Positions 26,199 through 35,180 of a DNA stretch of 64,000 bases are shown here, in pieces. This stretch comes from Paraperibacillus marinus. GTDB taxonomy: Bacteria; Bacillota; Bacilli; Bacillales; DSM-1321. The notes beneath the pieces are model-generated. The model did no database searches. It had not been told where the DNA came from and saw only the letters and a program-made list of their open reading frames with translations. The translations under genes and the position numbers were made by a program. The stretch lies in assembly GCF_046237605.1 (NCBI RefSeq), contig NZ_CP143542.1:4154001-4218000 (forward strand), in the 5' to 3' direction. Numbering within the stretch: position 1 is the stretch's first letter; every line of letters starts with the position of its first letter.

Positions 26199-27056
26199 TT
26201 ATTCGAGTGCAGCTGCACCGCCGACGATCTCGGTGATTTCCTGCGTGATTGCTGCCTGGCGGGCGCGGTTGAACTGCAATGAAAGAGAGTTGATAAGGTC
26301 TTTTGCGTTATCAGTCGCACTCTTCATTGCACTCATGCGGGCGGCATGCTCACTTGCTTTCCCGTCGAGGACAGCACCAAAAATTAAGCTTTCTGCATAT
26401 TGTGGCAGCAATACTTCCAAAATGTCTTCAGCAGACGGCTCAAATTCATATGAGACCATTTTGCCGGCCGGAGCTATTTCCGTAAGCGGAAGCAGCTTCC
26501 GTTCGGTGACATCCTGCTGGATGGCACTGACATAGTGGTTGTAGTACATGTACAATTCATCAAATGTCCCATCAGAGAACATTCCGACTGTAGGACCGGT
26601 AATCTCGGTGATGTCAGCAAAAGACGGCTGGTCCGGAAGACCGATGATCTCAAGCTCCACTTTCATACCGCGCTTCACGAAGAAGTCGCGTCCTACACGT
26701 CCGATGGCAATGATGGCGTACTCGTCCTGAGACTTATGGCGCTGTTTGATGGTTTGGAAGACATGGCGCAGCACGCTGCTGTTATATGCCCCGGCCAATC
26801 CACGGTCAGAAGTGATTACGAGGTAACCCGTCTTTTTGACAGGGCGGGATACCAGCATGGAATGGTTGACTCCCTGGCTTCCGGCTGCAACGCTCGCTGC
26901 CACTTCCTGGATTTTATCCATGTAGGGCTCAAACGATTTTGCATTCTGGACAGCCCGGTTCCACTTTGCAGCGGATACCATTTCCATCGCCTTCGTAATC
27001 TGGCTCGTCTTTTTGGTTGAGGTAATACGGTTTTTTATATCGCGTAAAGATGCCAT
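26199..27056 (-). CDS. atpG: ATP synthase F1 subunit gamma
   Basis: A 285-residue central stalk subunit. The N-terminal helix MASLRDIKNRITSTKKTSQI followed by TKAMEMVSAAK and the C-terminal helix RMSAMKSATDNAKDLINSLS form the antiparallel coiled coil that rotates within the alpha3-beta3 ring. The size and both termini fit the family. It lies between atpA and atpD. Confidence 0.98.
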   Translation of the reverse strand: MASLRDIKNRITSTKKTSQITKAMEMVSAAKWNRAVQNAKSFEPYMDKIQEVAASVAAGSQGVNHSMLVSRPVKKTGYLVITSDRGLAGAYNSSVLRHVFQTIKQRHKSQDEYAIIAIGRVGRDFFVKRGMKVELEIIGLPDQPSFADITEITGPTVGMFSDGTFDELYMYYNHYVSAIQQDVTERKLLPLTEIAPAGKMVSYEFEPSAEDILEVLLPQYAESLIFGAVLDGKASEHAARMSAMKSATDNAKDLINSLSLQFNRARQAAITQEITEIVGGAAALE

Positions 27057-27096
27057 TAGTTCTCACCACCTATATCAAAGAGTTTGTTAAGATCCA

Positions 27097-28605
27097 TTAC
27101 TCAGAAACAACGAAAGTCTTCTTGAAGTCAGAAACGGCAGAAACCATTTCTTCGTCCTTAGGCAGGTTCCCTGTTGTACGGATATGGTCTAACAAGCCCT
27201 GGCGGTTTTGATCTAACCAGCTGTGGAATTCGCCTTCAAAACGGCGGATATCGCTTACTGGAATGTCATCAAGATGGCCGCGTGTCAATGCATAAAGAAT
27301 GGCTACCTGCTTCTCTACCTTAAGCGGTTTGTTCAGATCCTGCTTCAGGACTTCAACTGTACGGGCTCCGCGGTTAAGCTTTGCCTGTGTCGCTTTATCA
27401 AGGTCAGAACCGAACTGTGCGAATGCTTCAAGCTCACGGAATGAAGCAAGGTCAAGACGGAGTGTACCGGCAACAGCCTTCATCGCTTTAATCTGCGCGG
27501 AACCACCGACACGGGATACAGAAAGACCGGCGTTGATCGCTGGACGTACGCCAGAGAAGAACAGGTCAGACTGAAGGAAGATCTGTCCGTCCGTGATGGA
27601 GATAACGTTGGTCGGAATATAAGCCGAGATGTCGCCAGCCTGCGTTTCAACGAATGGAAGCGCAGTGATGGAACCGGCACCAAGTGTATCGTTAAGCTTT
27701 GCAGCACGCTCAAGAAGGCGTGAATGCAGATAGAATACGTCACCAGGGAATGCTTCACGGCCTGGAGGACGGCGGAGAAGAAGGGAAAGTTCACGGTAGG
27801 CAGACGCCTGTTTTGACAGGTCATCGTACACGACTAGGACATGTCTTCCGTTGAACATGAATTCTTCACCCATAGTAACACCGGCATAAGGAGCCAGGAA
27901 CAATAGAGGTGCCGGCTGTGATGCAGATGCCGTCACTACGATTGTGTAGTCCAAAGCGCCGTTTTTACGGAGTGTTTCAACAGCATTACGGACCGTTGAT
28001 TCCTTCTGTCCGATTGCCACATAGATACAGATCATGTTTTGGTCAGCCTGGTTCAGGATTGTATCGATTGCAACAGATGTTTTACCTGTCTGGCGGTCAC
28101 CGATGATAAGCTCACGCTGTCCGCGGCCGATAGGAACAAGTGCATCGATCGCTTTGATCCCTGTCTGAAGCGGTTCATGAACGGATTTACGGTCCATAAC
28201 TCCAGTTGCCGGGCTTTCGATCGGACGGCTCTTCAATGCGTTGATCGGCCCCAGGCCGTCAACTGGCTGTCCAAGAGGGTTTACTACACGGCCGATCAGT
28301 TCGTCGCCTACTGGGACTTCCATGATTCTGCCGGTACGGCGCACATCGCTGCCTTCCTTGATGTCAGAGAATGGCCCAAGGATAACGATACCTACGTTGT
28401 TCTGCTCAAGGTTCTGTGCAAGGCCCAATACACCTGTCGAGAACTCAACAAGCTCCCCTGCCATTACATTATCAAGACCATGAACACGAGCAATACCATC
28501 ACCAACCTGGATTACTGTACCCACGTCGTTTACTTCTATTTCAGACTGATAGTTTTCAATTTGCTTTTTTATCAGCGCACTGATTTCTTCAGCTTTAATG
28601 CTCAT
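27097..28605 (-). CDS. atpA: ATP synthase F1 subunit alpha
   Basis: A 502-residue non-catalytic nucleotide-binding subunit. Walker A ELIIGDRQTGKTSVAIDTIL is near residue 165-185, and the alpha signature PAINAGLSVSRVGGSAQIKA is present. The ATG at 28603-28605 is chosen because AGGGGTG lies 6 bases upstream; an in-frame GTG inside that site would add three residues and is unlikely. It lies 24 bases after atpH. Confidence 0.99.
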   Translation of the reverse strand: MSIKAEEISALIKKQIENYQSEIEVNDVGTVIQVGDGIARVHGLDNVMAGELVEFSTGVLGLAQNLEQNNVGIVILGPFSDIKEGSDVRRTGRIMEVPVGDELIGRVVNPLGQPVDGLGPINALKSRPIESPATGVMDRKSVHEPLQTGIKAIDALVPIGRGQRELIIGDRQTGKTSVAIDTILNQADQNMICIYVAIGQKESTVRNAVETLRKNGALDYTIVVTASASQPAPLLFLAPYAGVTMGEEFMFNGRHVLVVYDDLSKQASAYRELSLLLRRPPGREAFPGDVFYLHSRLLERAAKLNDTLGAGSITALPFVETQAGDISAYIPTNVISITDGQIFLQSDLFFSGVRPAINAGLSVSRVGGSAQIKAMKAVAGTLRLDLASFRELEAFAQFGSDLDKATQAKLNRGARTVEVLKQDLNKPLKVEKQVAILYALTRGHLDDIPVSDIRRFEGEFHSWLDQNRQGLLDHIRTTGNLPKDEEMVSAVSDFKKTFVVSE

Positions 28606-28629
28606 GAATTTCACCCCTAACTGTGAATG

Positions 28630-29166
28630 TTAAACTAGTAATTGCTTTTCAAGGCGGTTAAGCTTGCCGCTTACACTGCCGTCAAAGATGCGGTTTCCGA
28701 TGCGGATCTTGACTCCGCCGAGCAAACTGCGGTCTATAATATTTTCAATGATAAGTGATCGTTTGCCGACCTTGGCGGCAAAGGATGCACCGATCGCCCC
28801 GCGCTCTTCATCCGTAAGCGGGCGGACTGAATAGACTTTCGCTTCCGCTTCGCCGCGCTCTTCGTATGCCAGATTGATAAAGTCATCGGCAACCTCTGAG
28901 ATGATGTCCTGGCGGTGGCGGTCCATAAGGAGCATAAGTGTGTTCAGCACACTTTGGGAAAGGCCGCCAAACGCAGTCTGGATGAGCTGTCCCTTCTGCT
29001 CCGAAGTGATTTTAGGATGGCTAAGAAAGCTTTGGAGTCCGCTGTTCTGTGAAAACACTGTCCTCACCGTGCGCAGCTCCTCTTCCACCTGGCTCAGTTG
29101 ATTCTGTTCTTTTGCAACCTGGAAAAGAGCTGCCGCATAGCGCTGTGCTACGGCTGTATTACTCAT
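28630..29166 (-). CDS. atpH: ATP synthase F1 subunit delta
   Basis: A 178-residue delta (OSCP) subunit: an N-terminal six-helix domain beginning AVAQRYAAALFQVAKEQNQL and the C-terminal signature IENIIDRSLLGGVKIRIGNR followed by IFDGSVSGKL. It connects the b-subunit stator to alpha. It overlaps atpF by 4 bases, implying translational coupling. Confidence 0.97.
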   Translation of the reverse strand: MSNTAVAQRYAAALFQVAKEQNQLSQVEEELRTVRTVFSQNSGLQSFLSHPKITSEQKGQLIQTAFGGLSQSVLNTLMLLMDRHRQDIISEVADDFINLAYEERGEAEAKVYSVRPLTDEERGAIGASFAAKVGKRSLIIENIIDRSLLGGVKIRIGNRIFDGSVSGKLNRLEKQLLV

Positions 29167-29681
29167 AGCTGATCTCCTGCCCCGCTGATATACTCATTGA
29201 TAAGCTTCTGCTGATCTGCTTCAGACAATTCCCTTTCAATGACCTTGGAAGCGATCATGACAGACAGTGATGCAACCTGCTCGCGGAGTGCGGCGATTGC
29301 CTGCTGCTTTTCATGCTCGATTTCGACCTTAGCAGATTCTTTGATACGCTCGGATTCAGCACGCGCTGCAGCAATGATTTCTTCACGCTGTGCATCGCCC
29401 TGCTTCCTTGCATTCTCGATAAGCTGTGTCGCTTCTGTACGGGATTGTTTAATCAGTTCGCGCTGTTCTTCAAGAGCCCTCTGCGCATCCGCGCGGCTTC
29501 TTTCAGCAGCTTCGATTTCGCTGGCAATATGGGACTCACGTTCCTTCATAATCCCCATCAGAGGTCCGAAGGCAAATTTCTTAATCAATGCCAGCAGGAT
29601 GATGAATATGACTAATTGAAAAAGAATATCTCCGCCATTAAAGTGCAAGCCTGCACCAAGTACTAAACTTTCTGTTAACAC
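29163..29681 (-). CDS. atpF: ATP synthase Fo subunit b
   Basis: A 172-residue stator subunit with one N-terminal membrane helix (about residues 18-36, DILFQLVIFIILLALIKKFA) and a long, charged coiled coil rich in Ala, Glu, Arg and Lys. The start is GTG at 29679-29681 with AAGGGAG about 10 bases upstream. Subunit b forms the peripheral stalk dimer with delta. Confidence 0.96.
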   Translation of the reverse strand: MLTESLVLGAGLHFNGGDILFQLVIFIILLALIKKFAFGPLMGIMKERESHIASEIEAAERSRADAQRALEEQRELIKQSRTEATQLIENARKQGDAQREEIIAAARAESERIKESAKVEIEHEKQQAIAALREQVASLSVMIASKVIERELSEADQQKLINEYISGAGDQL

Positions 29682-29833
29682 TCTGGGTTCACTCCCTTCA
29701 AGAGTCGTTCTTCTATGTTTTAACGCCTGTCATTTCGTTCTTTTGCACTGCTTAACCAAAATCAGGGCATAAAGGAATGGCGAAGGTTCTCATGGAATGA
29801 TCTTCGCCATTTGCCCAACGTCTTAAAGTTTAA

Positions 29834-30058
29834 TTATTGTCCAATTACCATGAACGCGATAACTACCGCGATGATTGGAAGGGCCTCAACTAGTGCGATA
29901 CCGATGAACATTGTTGTTTGCAGCATACCGCGTGCTTCCGGCTGGCGTGCGATTCCTTCTACTGTACGTCCTACGATAAGACCGTTACCGATACCAGCAC
30001 CAACTGCTGCAAGACCAACTGCGATTGCAGCTGCAATAAGACCTAATGAACCTGTCAT
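29834..30058 (-). CDS. atpE: ATP synthase Fo subunit c
   Basis: A 74-residue two-helix proteolipid. Helix 1 has the Gly/Ala-rich GLAAVGAGIGNGLIVGRTVE pattern, the polar loop is ARQPE, and helix 2 carries the ion-binding carboxylate, Glu58, in FIGIALVEALPIIAVV. No Na-type ligand set (the Q-x-x..ES pattern) is seen, so proton coupling is inferred. It forms the rotor ring. Confidence 0.98.
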   Translation of the reverse strand: MTGSLGLIAAAIAVGLAAVGAGIGNGLIVGRTVEGIARQPEARGMLQTTMFIGIALVEALPIIAVVIAFMVIGQ

Positions 30059-30134
30059 GATAAAATTTCCTCCTTGAAAGTAAAAGATATTTGTATTTTT
30101 TCTAGCATTTGTCCATTATTGAACAGTTTTATAA

Positions 30135-30845
30135 TTAATGGTCATCCGCTACTTTGTGAGCAAGATAAACCATTGTTAACATGGTGAAAATGAAAGCTTG
30201 TATTGCACCTACGAAAATACTGAACCCCTGCCATGCAAGCATTGGGACGGCTGCGCCGATGGCACCTCCAACTCCGCTTGTTGCGAGTCCCGCAAGCAGA
30301 CCTAAAAGGATTTCACCTGCATAAATGTTACCGTAAAGCCGCAGACCCATTGTAAGGGTGTTTGCAAACTCTTCGATGATTTTGATCGGGAAGAACAATT
30401 TGAAAGGCTCGAAATAGCTTTTCATATAATTCTTGGCGCCTCTCATCTTGATTCCGTAATAATGGGATAGTCCTACTACCATTGTGGCAAGTGCCATTGT
30501 TACTGCAGGATCCGCGGTTGGGGATTTCCACCATAGGGTGTGGTCCACTACGATTGAGAATGGAAGGCCCAGCATATTTGAGACAAATATGTACATGAGC
30601 AAAGTCATTCCCAGCAGCAAAAAGCGTCCGCCTGTCTGCCAATCCATAGTGCTATTGATAAGTCCCTTTACAAAGTCCATAACCCATTCCATAAAGTTCT
30701 GGGCGCCGGTCGGCTTCATGGCAAGTTTGCGAGTAGAAACCAGTGCGATAATGAAGACTATGAGACTTGCAATTGTGATCATCAGCATATTTGCAAGATT
30801 AAAATTTAGTCCCATAAATTCCCATATAGGAGCTTCATGATTCAA
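30135..30845 (-). CDS. atpB: ATP synthase Fo subunit a
   Basis: A 236-residue membrane subunit. The essential stator Arg is in LTMGLRLYGNIYAGEILLGL, and the C-terminal helix FVGAIQAFIFTMLTMVYLAH contains the conserved Gln. It has five to six helices. The start is a TTG (30843-30845) with GAGAGGTG 7-8 bases upstream. It provides the proton half-channels next to the c ring. Confidence 0.97.
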   Translation of the reverse strand: MNHEAPIWEFMGLNFNLANMLMITIASLIVFIIALVSTRKLAMKPTGAQNFMEWVMDFVKGLINSTMDWQTGGRFLLLGMTLLMYIFVSNMLGLPFSIVVDHTLWWKSPTADPAVTMALATMVVGLSHYYGIKMRGAKNYMKSYFEPFKLFFPIKIIEEFANTLTMGLRLYGNIYAGEILLGLLAGLATSGVGGAIGAAVPMLAWQGFSIFVGAIQAFIFTMLTMVYLAHKVADDH

Positions 30846-30864
30846 CTGTATTCACCTCTCTTCT

Positions 30865-31236
30865 CTACTTTTGACGTAAGTGTTGGATAAAAAAATCTAT
30901 AATAATGACAAAATAGATCGTCATTAATCCTATGATCACACTGCCGAGGTGAAGGCTGTCCGGAAATTCCAGCGCAACGGTCACAGCGAGCGCTGCTGTT
31001 GCCATCCTGGAGAGCGTACCGACTGATTTCGCCTTTTTTCCTTCTGCAGCTGCCTTTGTCAGCTTCCTGTTCTTGTCCACCATGGTCCATAGCAGGAACA
31101 GGCTGAGCAGGGTGCCGAATATCAAACCAAGGAAAACCGTTTTAAATGGGGTGAAGCCAAAGCCTAAAACATACAGGACGACAAGGCCGATTATATACTT
31201 AAGCTCTCTGTAAAACATTTTGTCGAGATCGAACAT
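30865..31236 (-). CDS. atpI: ATP synthase subunit I
   Basis: A 123-residue protein with four hydrophobic segments (about residues 13-29, 34-52, 78-92, 98-117) and a central basic stretch (DKNRKLTKAAAEGKKAK), the pattern of the bacterial ATP synthase I family. It lies directly upstream of atpB, as in other Bacillus. AtpI is a non-stoichiometric assembly factor of the c ring in studied bacteria; that role is inferred from family and position. Confidence 0.9.
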   Translation of the reverse strand: MFDLDKMFYRELKYIIGLVVLYVLGFGFTPFKTVFLGLIFGTLLSLFLLWTMVDKNRKLTKAAAEGKKAKSVGTLSRMATAALAVTVALEFPDSLHLGSVIIGLMTIYFVIIIDFFIQHLRQK

Positions 31237-31245
31237 ATGGTTTAT

Positions 31246-31467
31246 TTAATCTCCCGAGAAATAGTGCCGGACTGTGCGCAGCATGGAATATGTTCCAGCA
31301 GCAAGTCCTAAAAGAAGGCCAATGATTAGAAAAAGCGGTTCGGTATTCACCGTGCGGTCAAGCCATCTTCCTCCGAAGACCCCAGCCACCACGGAACCTA
31401 CTAATTGAGAAAGGATGGCAGACATTAGTGCCATCGCATGTAATGGGTGGCGTTTTTTCTGGCTCAT
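31246..31467 (-). CDS. AtpZ/AtpI family membrane protein
   Basis: A 73-residue two-helix protein with the AtpZ-type pattern: MALMSAILSQLVGSVVAGVF, the conserved GGRWLDRTVNTEPLFLIIG and GLAAGTYSMLRTVRHY. It is first in the atp operon, 10 bases upstream of atpI. In Bacillus pseudofirmus AtpZ and AtpI have been reported to form a Mg/Ca-related complex; whether this applies here is unknown. Confidence 0.9.
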   Translation of the reverse strand: MSQKKRHPLHAMALMSAILSQLVGSVVAGVFGGRWLDRTVNTEPLFLIIGLLLGLAAGTYSMLRTVRHYFSGD

Positions 31468-31581
31468 CTATGGTTCCTCGCGGTTAATTTTGGGCAGAAT
31501 CTATGTACTTTCGTACCGGTTCTATCATTAAATAAAACAGGGAAAATTTCCATGAAAACCCTATCATTCATACCCTTTGTT

Positions 31582-31610
31582 AGCATACAATAGGTCCCTT
31601 TTAATGTCAA
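31582..31610 (-). promoter_or_regulatory. sigma-A promoter of the atp operon
   Basis: On the minus strand a perfect TTGACA (31605-31610), a 17-base spacer and TATGCT (31582-31587). It lies 115 bases upstream of the first gene of the operon; the leader between them has no obvious attenuator. Confidence 0.82.
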
Positions 31611-31691
31611 TGAATGATAAGCGAAAATTCCCTGCCGTCCGCATGTTTTGTCTATTTGTTCACATTTTCATCATTTTTTTACCCGAATTTT

Positions 31692-33872
31692 CTAATTAAT
31701 ATTAATGGTCCTGACTAGCCGGTCCTCCCGCCCTGCTTTTCTGGCAAAAATTACAGCCGTATACGTTCCTTTCGGAGGGATTTTATTCCGTGCGATTTCT
31801 TTTGCCAGCAGGCCGGGACGCACTCCTTCTACAACGTCCATATAACCCGCAAACCGGAGGCTCGCTTTTTCATAGAGGGCGATTCCTGCCTCATCCGCCC
31901 CTCCCGGCAGAAAGAGCTCATACCGGTAAGATTTCTCTCCGTCTCCCGCCACAAAATTGAATGACATGATCCTCGGATAGTCCGGTTCACCAATCACATA
32001 AAGATAAGGAATCTGTATCCATCTGGCATCCTCCGTGATGGTGAGGGTGCCGTCATAGACCCCCTTCTTCCGTTTTGGACCGGAGAGCGTAAGCCCGATG
32101 TCAACTCTCCTCTTTTCTCCCCCTCTTAATGTGAAAGAAAGCGGAATCCTCCAGACCACTCCATGCTCATATGCCGGCTTTTGGATGGCATACCGCTTTT
32201 CCTGATCAGAGCTGTTTTCCACTATGAAAGAAGCACTCCTTTCCCCGGTTCTTGATCTTTTAAAGGTCAGGGAGCCCGGATACAGGAATGTGTCTGCCTC
32301 AACTGCCGGCCGCAGCTGCACTCTGCCTGCCCCTTGTTCGTAGGTCCGGTATCTGATATGGTCTTTTGTCTCAAGCTGCCTGGCCGTGGTCATGAGGGCT
32401 GATTTGATCTGGAGCGGAGTCCAGTCTGGATGTGCCTGCTTCAGGAGGGCGCAGGCACCAGTGATATGGGGCGCCGCCATGCTCGTCCCATTCAGGGCTG
32501 CATAGCCGCCTGGCACGGTGCTTGTGATGGCCACTCCCGGCGCCACAAGATCGGGCTTGATCAGCCAGTTCATCGTGACCGGCCCCCTTGAGCTGAAGAC
32601 AGCCAGCCTGTCTTTATCGGTTTTAAAAAGAGTATTTATATAGGAAGAAGTCGATTTTAGATAAAAGCCATCAGCTCCAGAGATGGAGGCTGCCGGTATA
32701 CCGGCCGGTTCTTTGATCGCTGCCTGGAAGCTTCCCTTCGTATTGTTGTATAACAGGACAGCGGAGGCACCTGCCTTTTCTGCATTTTTCACTTTCTCCG
32801 TGAACGTAAGGCTGCCTCTTTTGATCAAGACCACTTTTCCTGCCGTCCCTTTCAGGTCTTCCAGCCGTCCAATTCCTCCGTCAGTAATCTTTCCCATTAG
32901 CTTCCTGTTCCAATATCCTGCTCCCCGCACGTGATGGAGAGCCATCTCTTTTCTCTGGCCGCCCATACCGGCTTTCAAATAGGGCAGGGATATCGGCGGT
33001 GTGGAAGCTCCGACAGAAATGGCAAGCGAGGAGGTGCCGGGCGAGCCGACACTCCACATCTGCGGGCCGGAGTTCCCATTGGATGCGACAGCGGTGATAC
33101 CTTTTCTCACGGCTTCATCGACTGCCAGGCTGATTGGCAGGTCAGGGCCGTTGATGCTGTTTCCAAGCGACAGGTTGAGAATGTCCACTTTGTCCCGGAT
33201 GGCTCTGTCGATTGCCTTCAGGACGGTTTCCGTCGACCCTTTTCCGCCCGGTCCGAGCGCCCGGTATATATAAAGCTCAGCTTCGGGTGCGATGCCCCTG
33301 ATCTTCCCATTGGCCGCGATGATGCCCGCTACATGGGTGCCGTGAAGGGTGGCGTTTTTTCCGGAAGCCTCCAGCGGCTCAGAATCCCGGTCGATAAAAT
33401 CATAGCCGCCCCGATAGGACCGCCTCAGATCCTCATGACGGTAGTCTGCGCCCGTATCAATGACCCCAACCTTGACTCCCCTGCCCGTGAGCCGCTCATT
33501 ATGTTCATTAAACAATCCCCGTACTTCATCTCCGCCGATGAAAGGCACACTTTCACCAAGTTCAGCCATATAAATCTGTGATTCAGAGATATGACTTACA
33601 AAGCGCTCCTTCCGCAGCTGTCTGATTTTGCTCCTAGGCCCTTCGACCGCCACGGCGTTGATCGCCTCGAACGAATCCCGGACAGATAACCCGGACCGCT
33701 CAAAGCTGCCCCGCGCGTCTGACTGAGACGTTCCCGGACCGAGCAGCACAACAGCAGCAATCCGCTCCTTTTCATAGCTGTCAGGAAACGGAGGAAGCTC
33801 CGCTTCCGCCGAACTCCCCGCAGCCCAGCCGCTCAACAATAACAGCACCAGTCCCAAAATCCTAACCCCCAT
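31692..33872 (-). CDS. secreted subtilisin-family (S8) serine protease, Vpr-like
   Basis: A 726-residue protein from the ATG at 33870-33872 (GGGGAG 8 bases upstream). A longer in-frame start near 33965 would run into a palindromic repeat and is rejected. Domain order: signal peptide (about 1-24, cleavage near SSAEA), I9 inhibitor-like prodomain (about 35-110), S8 catalytic domain with Asp in VKVGVIDTGADYRHEDL, His in LHGTHVAGIIAANG and Ser in LNGTSMAAPHITGACALL, a protease-associated (PA) insert around KGTAGKVVLIKRGSLTFTEK, and a ~200-residue C-terminal region with a beta-sandwich (Fn3-like) appearance. This is the Vpr arrangement, an extracellular protease made as a proenzyme. B. subtilis has no protease at this position, so the location is lineage-specific. 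Confidence 0.93.
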   Translation of the reverse strand: MGVRILGLVLLLLSGWAAGSSAEAELPPFPDSYEKERIAAVVLLGPGTSQSDARGSFERSGLSVRDSFEAINAVAVEGPRSKIRQLRKERFVSHISESQIYMAELGESVPFIGGDEVRGLFNEHNERLTGRGVKVGVIDTGADYRHEDLRRSYRGGYDFIDRDSEPLEASGKNATLHGTHVAGIIAANGKIRGIAPEAELYIYRALGPGGKGSTETVLKAIDRAIRDKVDILNLSLGNSINGPDLPISLAVDEAVRKGITAVASNGNSGPQMWSVGSPGTSSLAISVGASTPPISLPYLKAGMGGQRKEMALHHVRGAGYWNRKLMGKITDGGIGRLEDLKGTAGKVVLIKRGSLTFTEKVKNAEKAGASAVLLYNNTKGSFQAAIKEPAGIPAASISGADGFYLKSTSSYINTLFKTDKDRLAVFSSRGPVTMNWLIKPDLVAPGVAITSTVPGGYAALNGTSMAAPHITGACALLKQAHPDWTPLQIKSALMTTARQLETKDHIRYRTYEQGAGRVQLRPAVEADTFLYPGSLTFKRSRTGERSASFIVENSSDQEKRYAIQKPAYEHGVVWRIPLSFTLRGGEKRRVDIGLTLSGPKRKKGVYDGTLTITEDARWIQIPYLYVIGEPDYPRIMSFNFVAGDGEKSYRYELFLPGGADEAGIALYEKASLRFAGYMDVVEGVRPGLLAKEIARNKIPPKGTYTAVIFARKAGREDRLVRTININ

Positions 33873-33941
33873 CACATCCACTCCCCTCTGTCCCGTTAGC
33901 GTGCGCTTAACGGGAGGAGGGTATTCCAGGGGAGAATGATG

Positions 33942-33976
33942 GGGGGACTGTCCCCCATTTCCCAATTATTTCCCGG
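33942..33976. repeat. palindromic family D repeat, copy 3
   Basis: The minus strand reads CCGGGAAATAATTGGGAAAT followed by GGGGGACAGTCCCCC. It lies between the mnaA terminator and the protease gene, so here it is in the protease 5' region rather than at a stop codon. Confidence 0.85.
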
Positions 33977-33980
33977 CGCA

Positions 33981-34015
33981 GAAAAGCCCGCCAATCGGGT
34001 GATTGACGGGCTTTT
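33981..34015 (-). terminator. intrinsic terminator of the mnaA end of the upp-mnaA unit
   Basis: AAAAGCCCG(T)CAATC pairs with GATTG(G)CGGGCTTTT on the minus strand. It begins 2 bases after the mnaA stop codon. Poly-T is supplied by the 3' arm. Confidence 0.88.
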
Positions 34016-34016
34016 G

Positions 34017-35162
34017 TTATAGGGTCAGGTCTTCTGGCCTTTTTTCGGTCTGGTTGAAGAAATAGCGGATGGCGTCACAGATCCGTTTGGAGGCCTGTCC
34101 GTCTCCGTATGGATTGGATGCTCCGGCCATCCTGCCGTGGGCTGTGCTGTCGCTCAGCAGTTCGTCGGCAAGGCGGAAGATGTCTTCTTCCTCAGTACCG
34201 GCGAGTTTGAGGGTGCCGGCTGCGATTCCTTCCGGCCGTTCTGTTGTGTCCCTCAAAACGAGTACCGGCACCCCGAGAGAAGGAGCTTCTTCCTGTACAC
34301 CGCCCGAGTCTGTGAGGATGAGATGGGCCCGCGCCGCAATGTTATGGAAGTCAAACACATCGAGCGGTTCGATCAAATGGATGCGCGGTTGATTCCCAAG
34401 AATTCTTCCCGCAATCTCCCTGACAGCCGGATTCAGATGCACAGGATATACCACCTGGATATCTTCATGCTTCTCGAACAGGCGGTTCACCGCACGGAAC
34501 ATATTCTCCATCGGCTCGCCGATGTTTTCCCGGCGGTGTGCGGTCAGAAGCACCAGCCTGTCATCCCCAAGGCCTGACAGAACGGGATGGCTGTACTCAT
34601 CCCTGACGGTCGTCTTCAGGGCATCAATGGCTGTATTTCCGGTAATAAAGATGCTGCTTTCTTCCTTGTTTTCCTGCAGCAGATTGGCGGCTGCCTTCTC
34701 TGTCGGGGCAAAATGAAGGTCTGCGAGGACTCCTGTCAGCTGCCTGTTCAGTTCCTCCGGAAAAGGAGAGAGTTTATTCCACGTCCTGAGCCCGGCCTCT
34801 ACATGGCCGACCTTGATCTGATTATAGTAAGCCGCAAGGCCTGCCACAAATGTCGTCGTTGTATCCCCGTGGACCAGGACGATATCCGGCTCCGCTTCCT
34901 TCACGACAGCGTCGAGTCCTTCAAGCGCCCTTGTTGTGATTCCGGCAAGGGTCTGCCGTTCCTTCATGATGTTGAGGTCATAATGCGGCACGATGGAAAA
35001 CAGCTTCAGCACCTGATCCAGCATTTCTCTATGCTGAGCGGTGACTGTCACAACGGATTCAAAGTATTGCGGATACTTTTGGAGCTCGAGCACAAGCGGA
35101 GCCATCTTCACAGCTTCTGGCCTTGTCCCAAAAATGGTCATTACTTTTATCGGCTTCATCAT
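34017..35162 (-). CDS. mnaA: UDP-N-acetylglucosamine 2-epimerase (non-hydrolysing)
   Basis: A 381-residue enzyme interconverting UDP-GlcNAc and UDP-ManNAc, which in Firmicutes feeds teichoic acid linkage-unit synthesis. It starts VMTIFGTRPEAVKMAPLVLE after MMKPIK, has the VHGDTTTTFVAGLAAYYNQI and GHVEAGLRTWNKLSPFPEEL blocks and the allosteric/active-site region LTAHRRENIGEPMENMFRAV and ILTDSGGVQEEAPSLGVPVL. It is 18 bases downstream of upp and so probably co-transcribed. The family is also called WecB. Confidence 0.96.
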   Translation of the reverse strand: MMKPIKVMTIFGTRPEAVKMAPLVLELQKYPQYFESVVTVTAQHREMLDQVLKLFSIVPHYDLNIMKERQTLAGITTRALEGLDAVVKEAEPDIVLVHGDTTTTFVAGLAAYYNQIKVGHVEAGLRTWNKLSPFPEELNRQLTGVLADLHFAPTEKAAANLLQENKEESSIFITGNTAIDALKTTVRDEYSHPVLSGLGDDRLVLLTAHRRENIGEPMENMFRAVNRLFEKHEDIQVVYPVHLNPAVREIAGRILGNQPRIHLIEPLDVFDFHNIAARAHLILTDSGGVQEEAPSLGVPVLVLRDTTERPEGIAAGTLKLAGTEEEDIFRLADELLSDSTAHGRMAGASNPYGDGQASKRICDAIRYFFNQTEKRPEDLTL

Positions 35163-35180
35163 AATCCCCAGTCCTCTTAT

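Noticed and set aside
33873..33965. Upstream extension of the protease gene by 31 codons
   Set aside because: The extension runs into the palindromic family D repeat, lacks a ribosome site and would bury the signal peptide; the ATG at 33870-33872 has GGGGAG 8 bases upstream.
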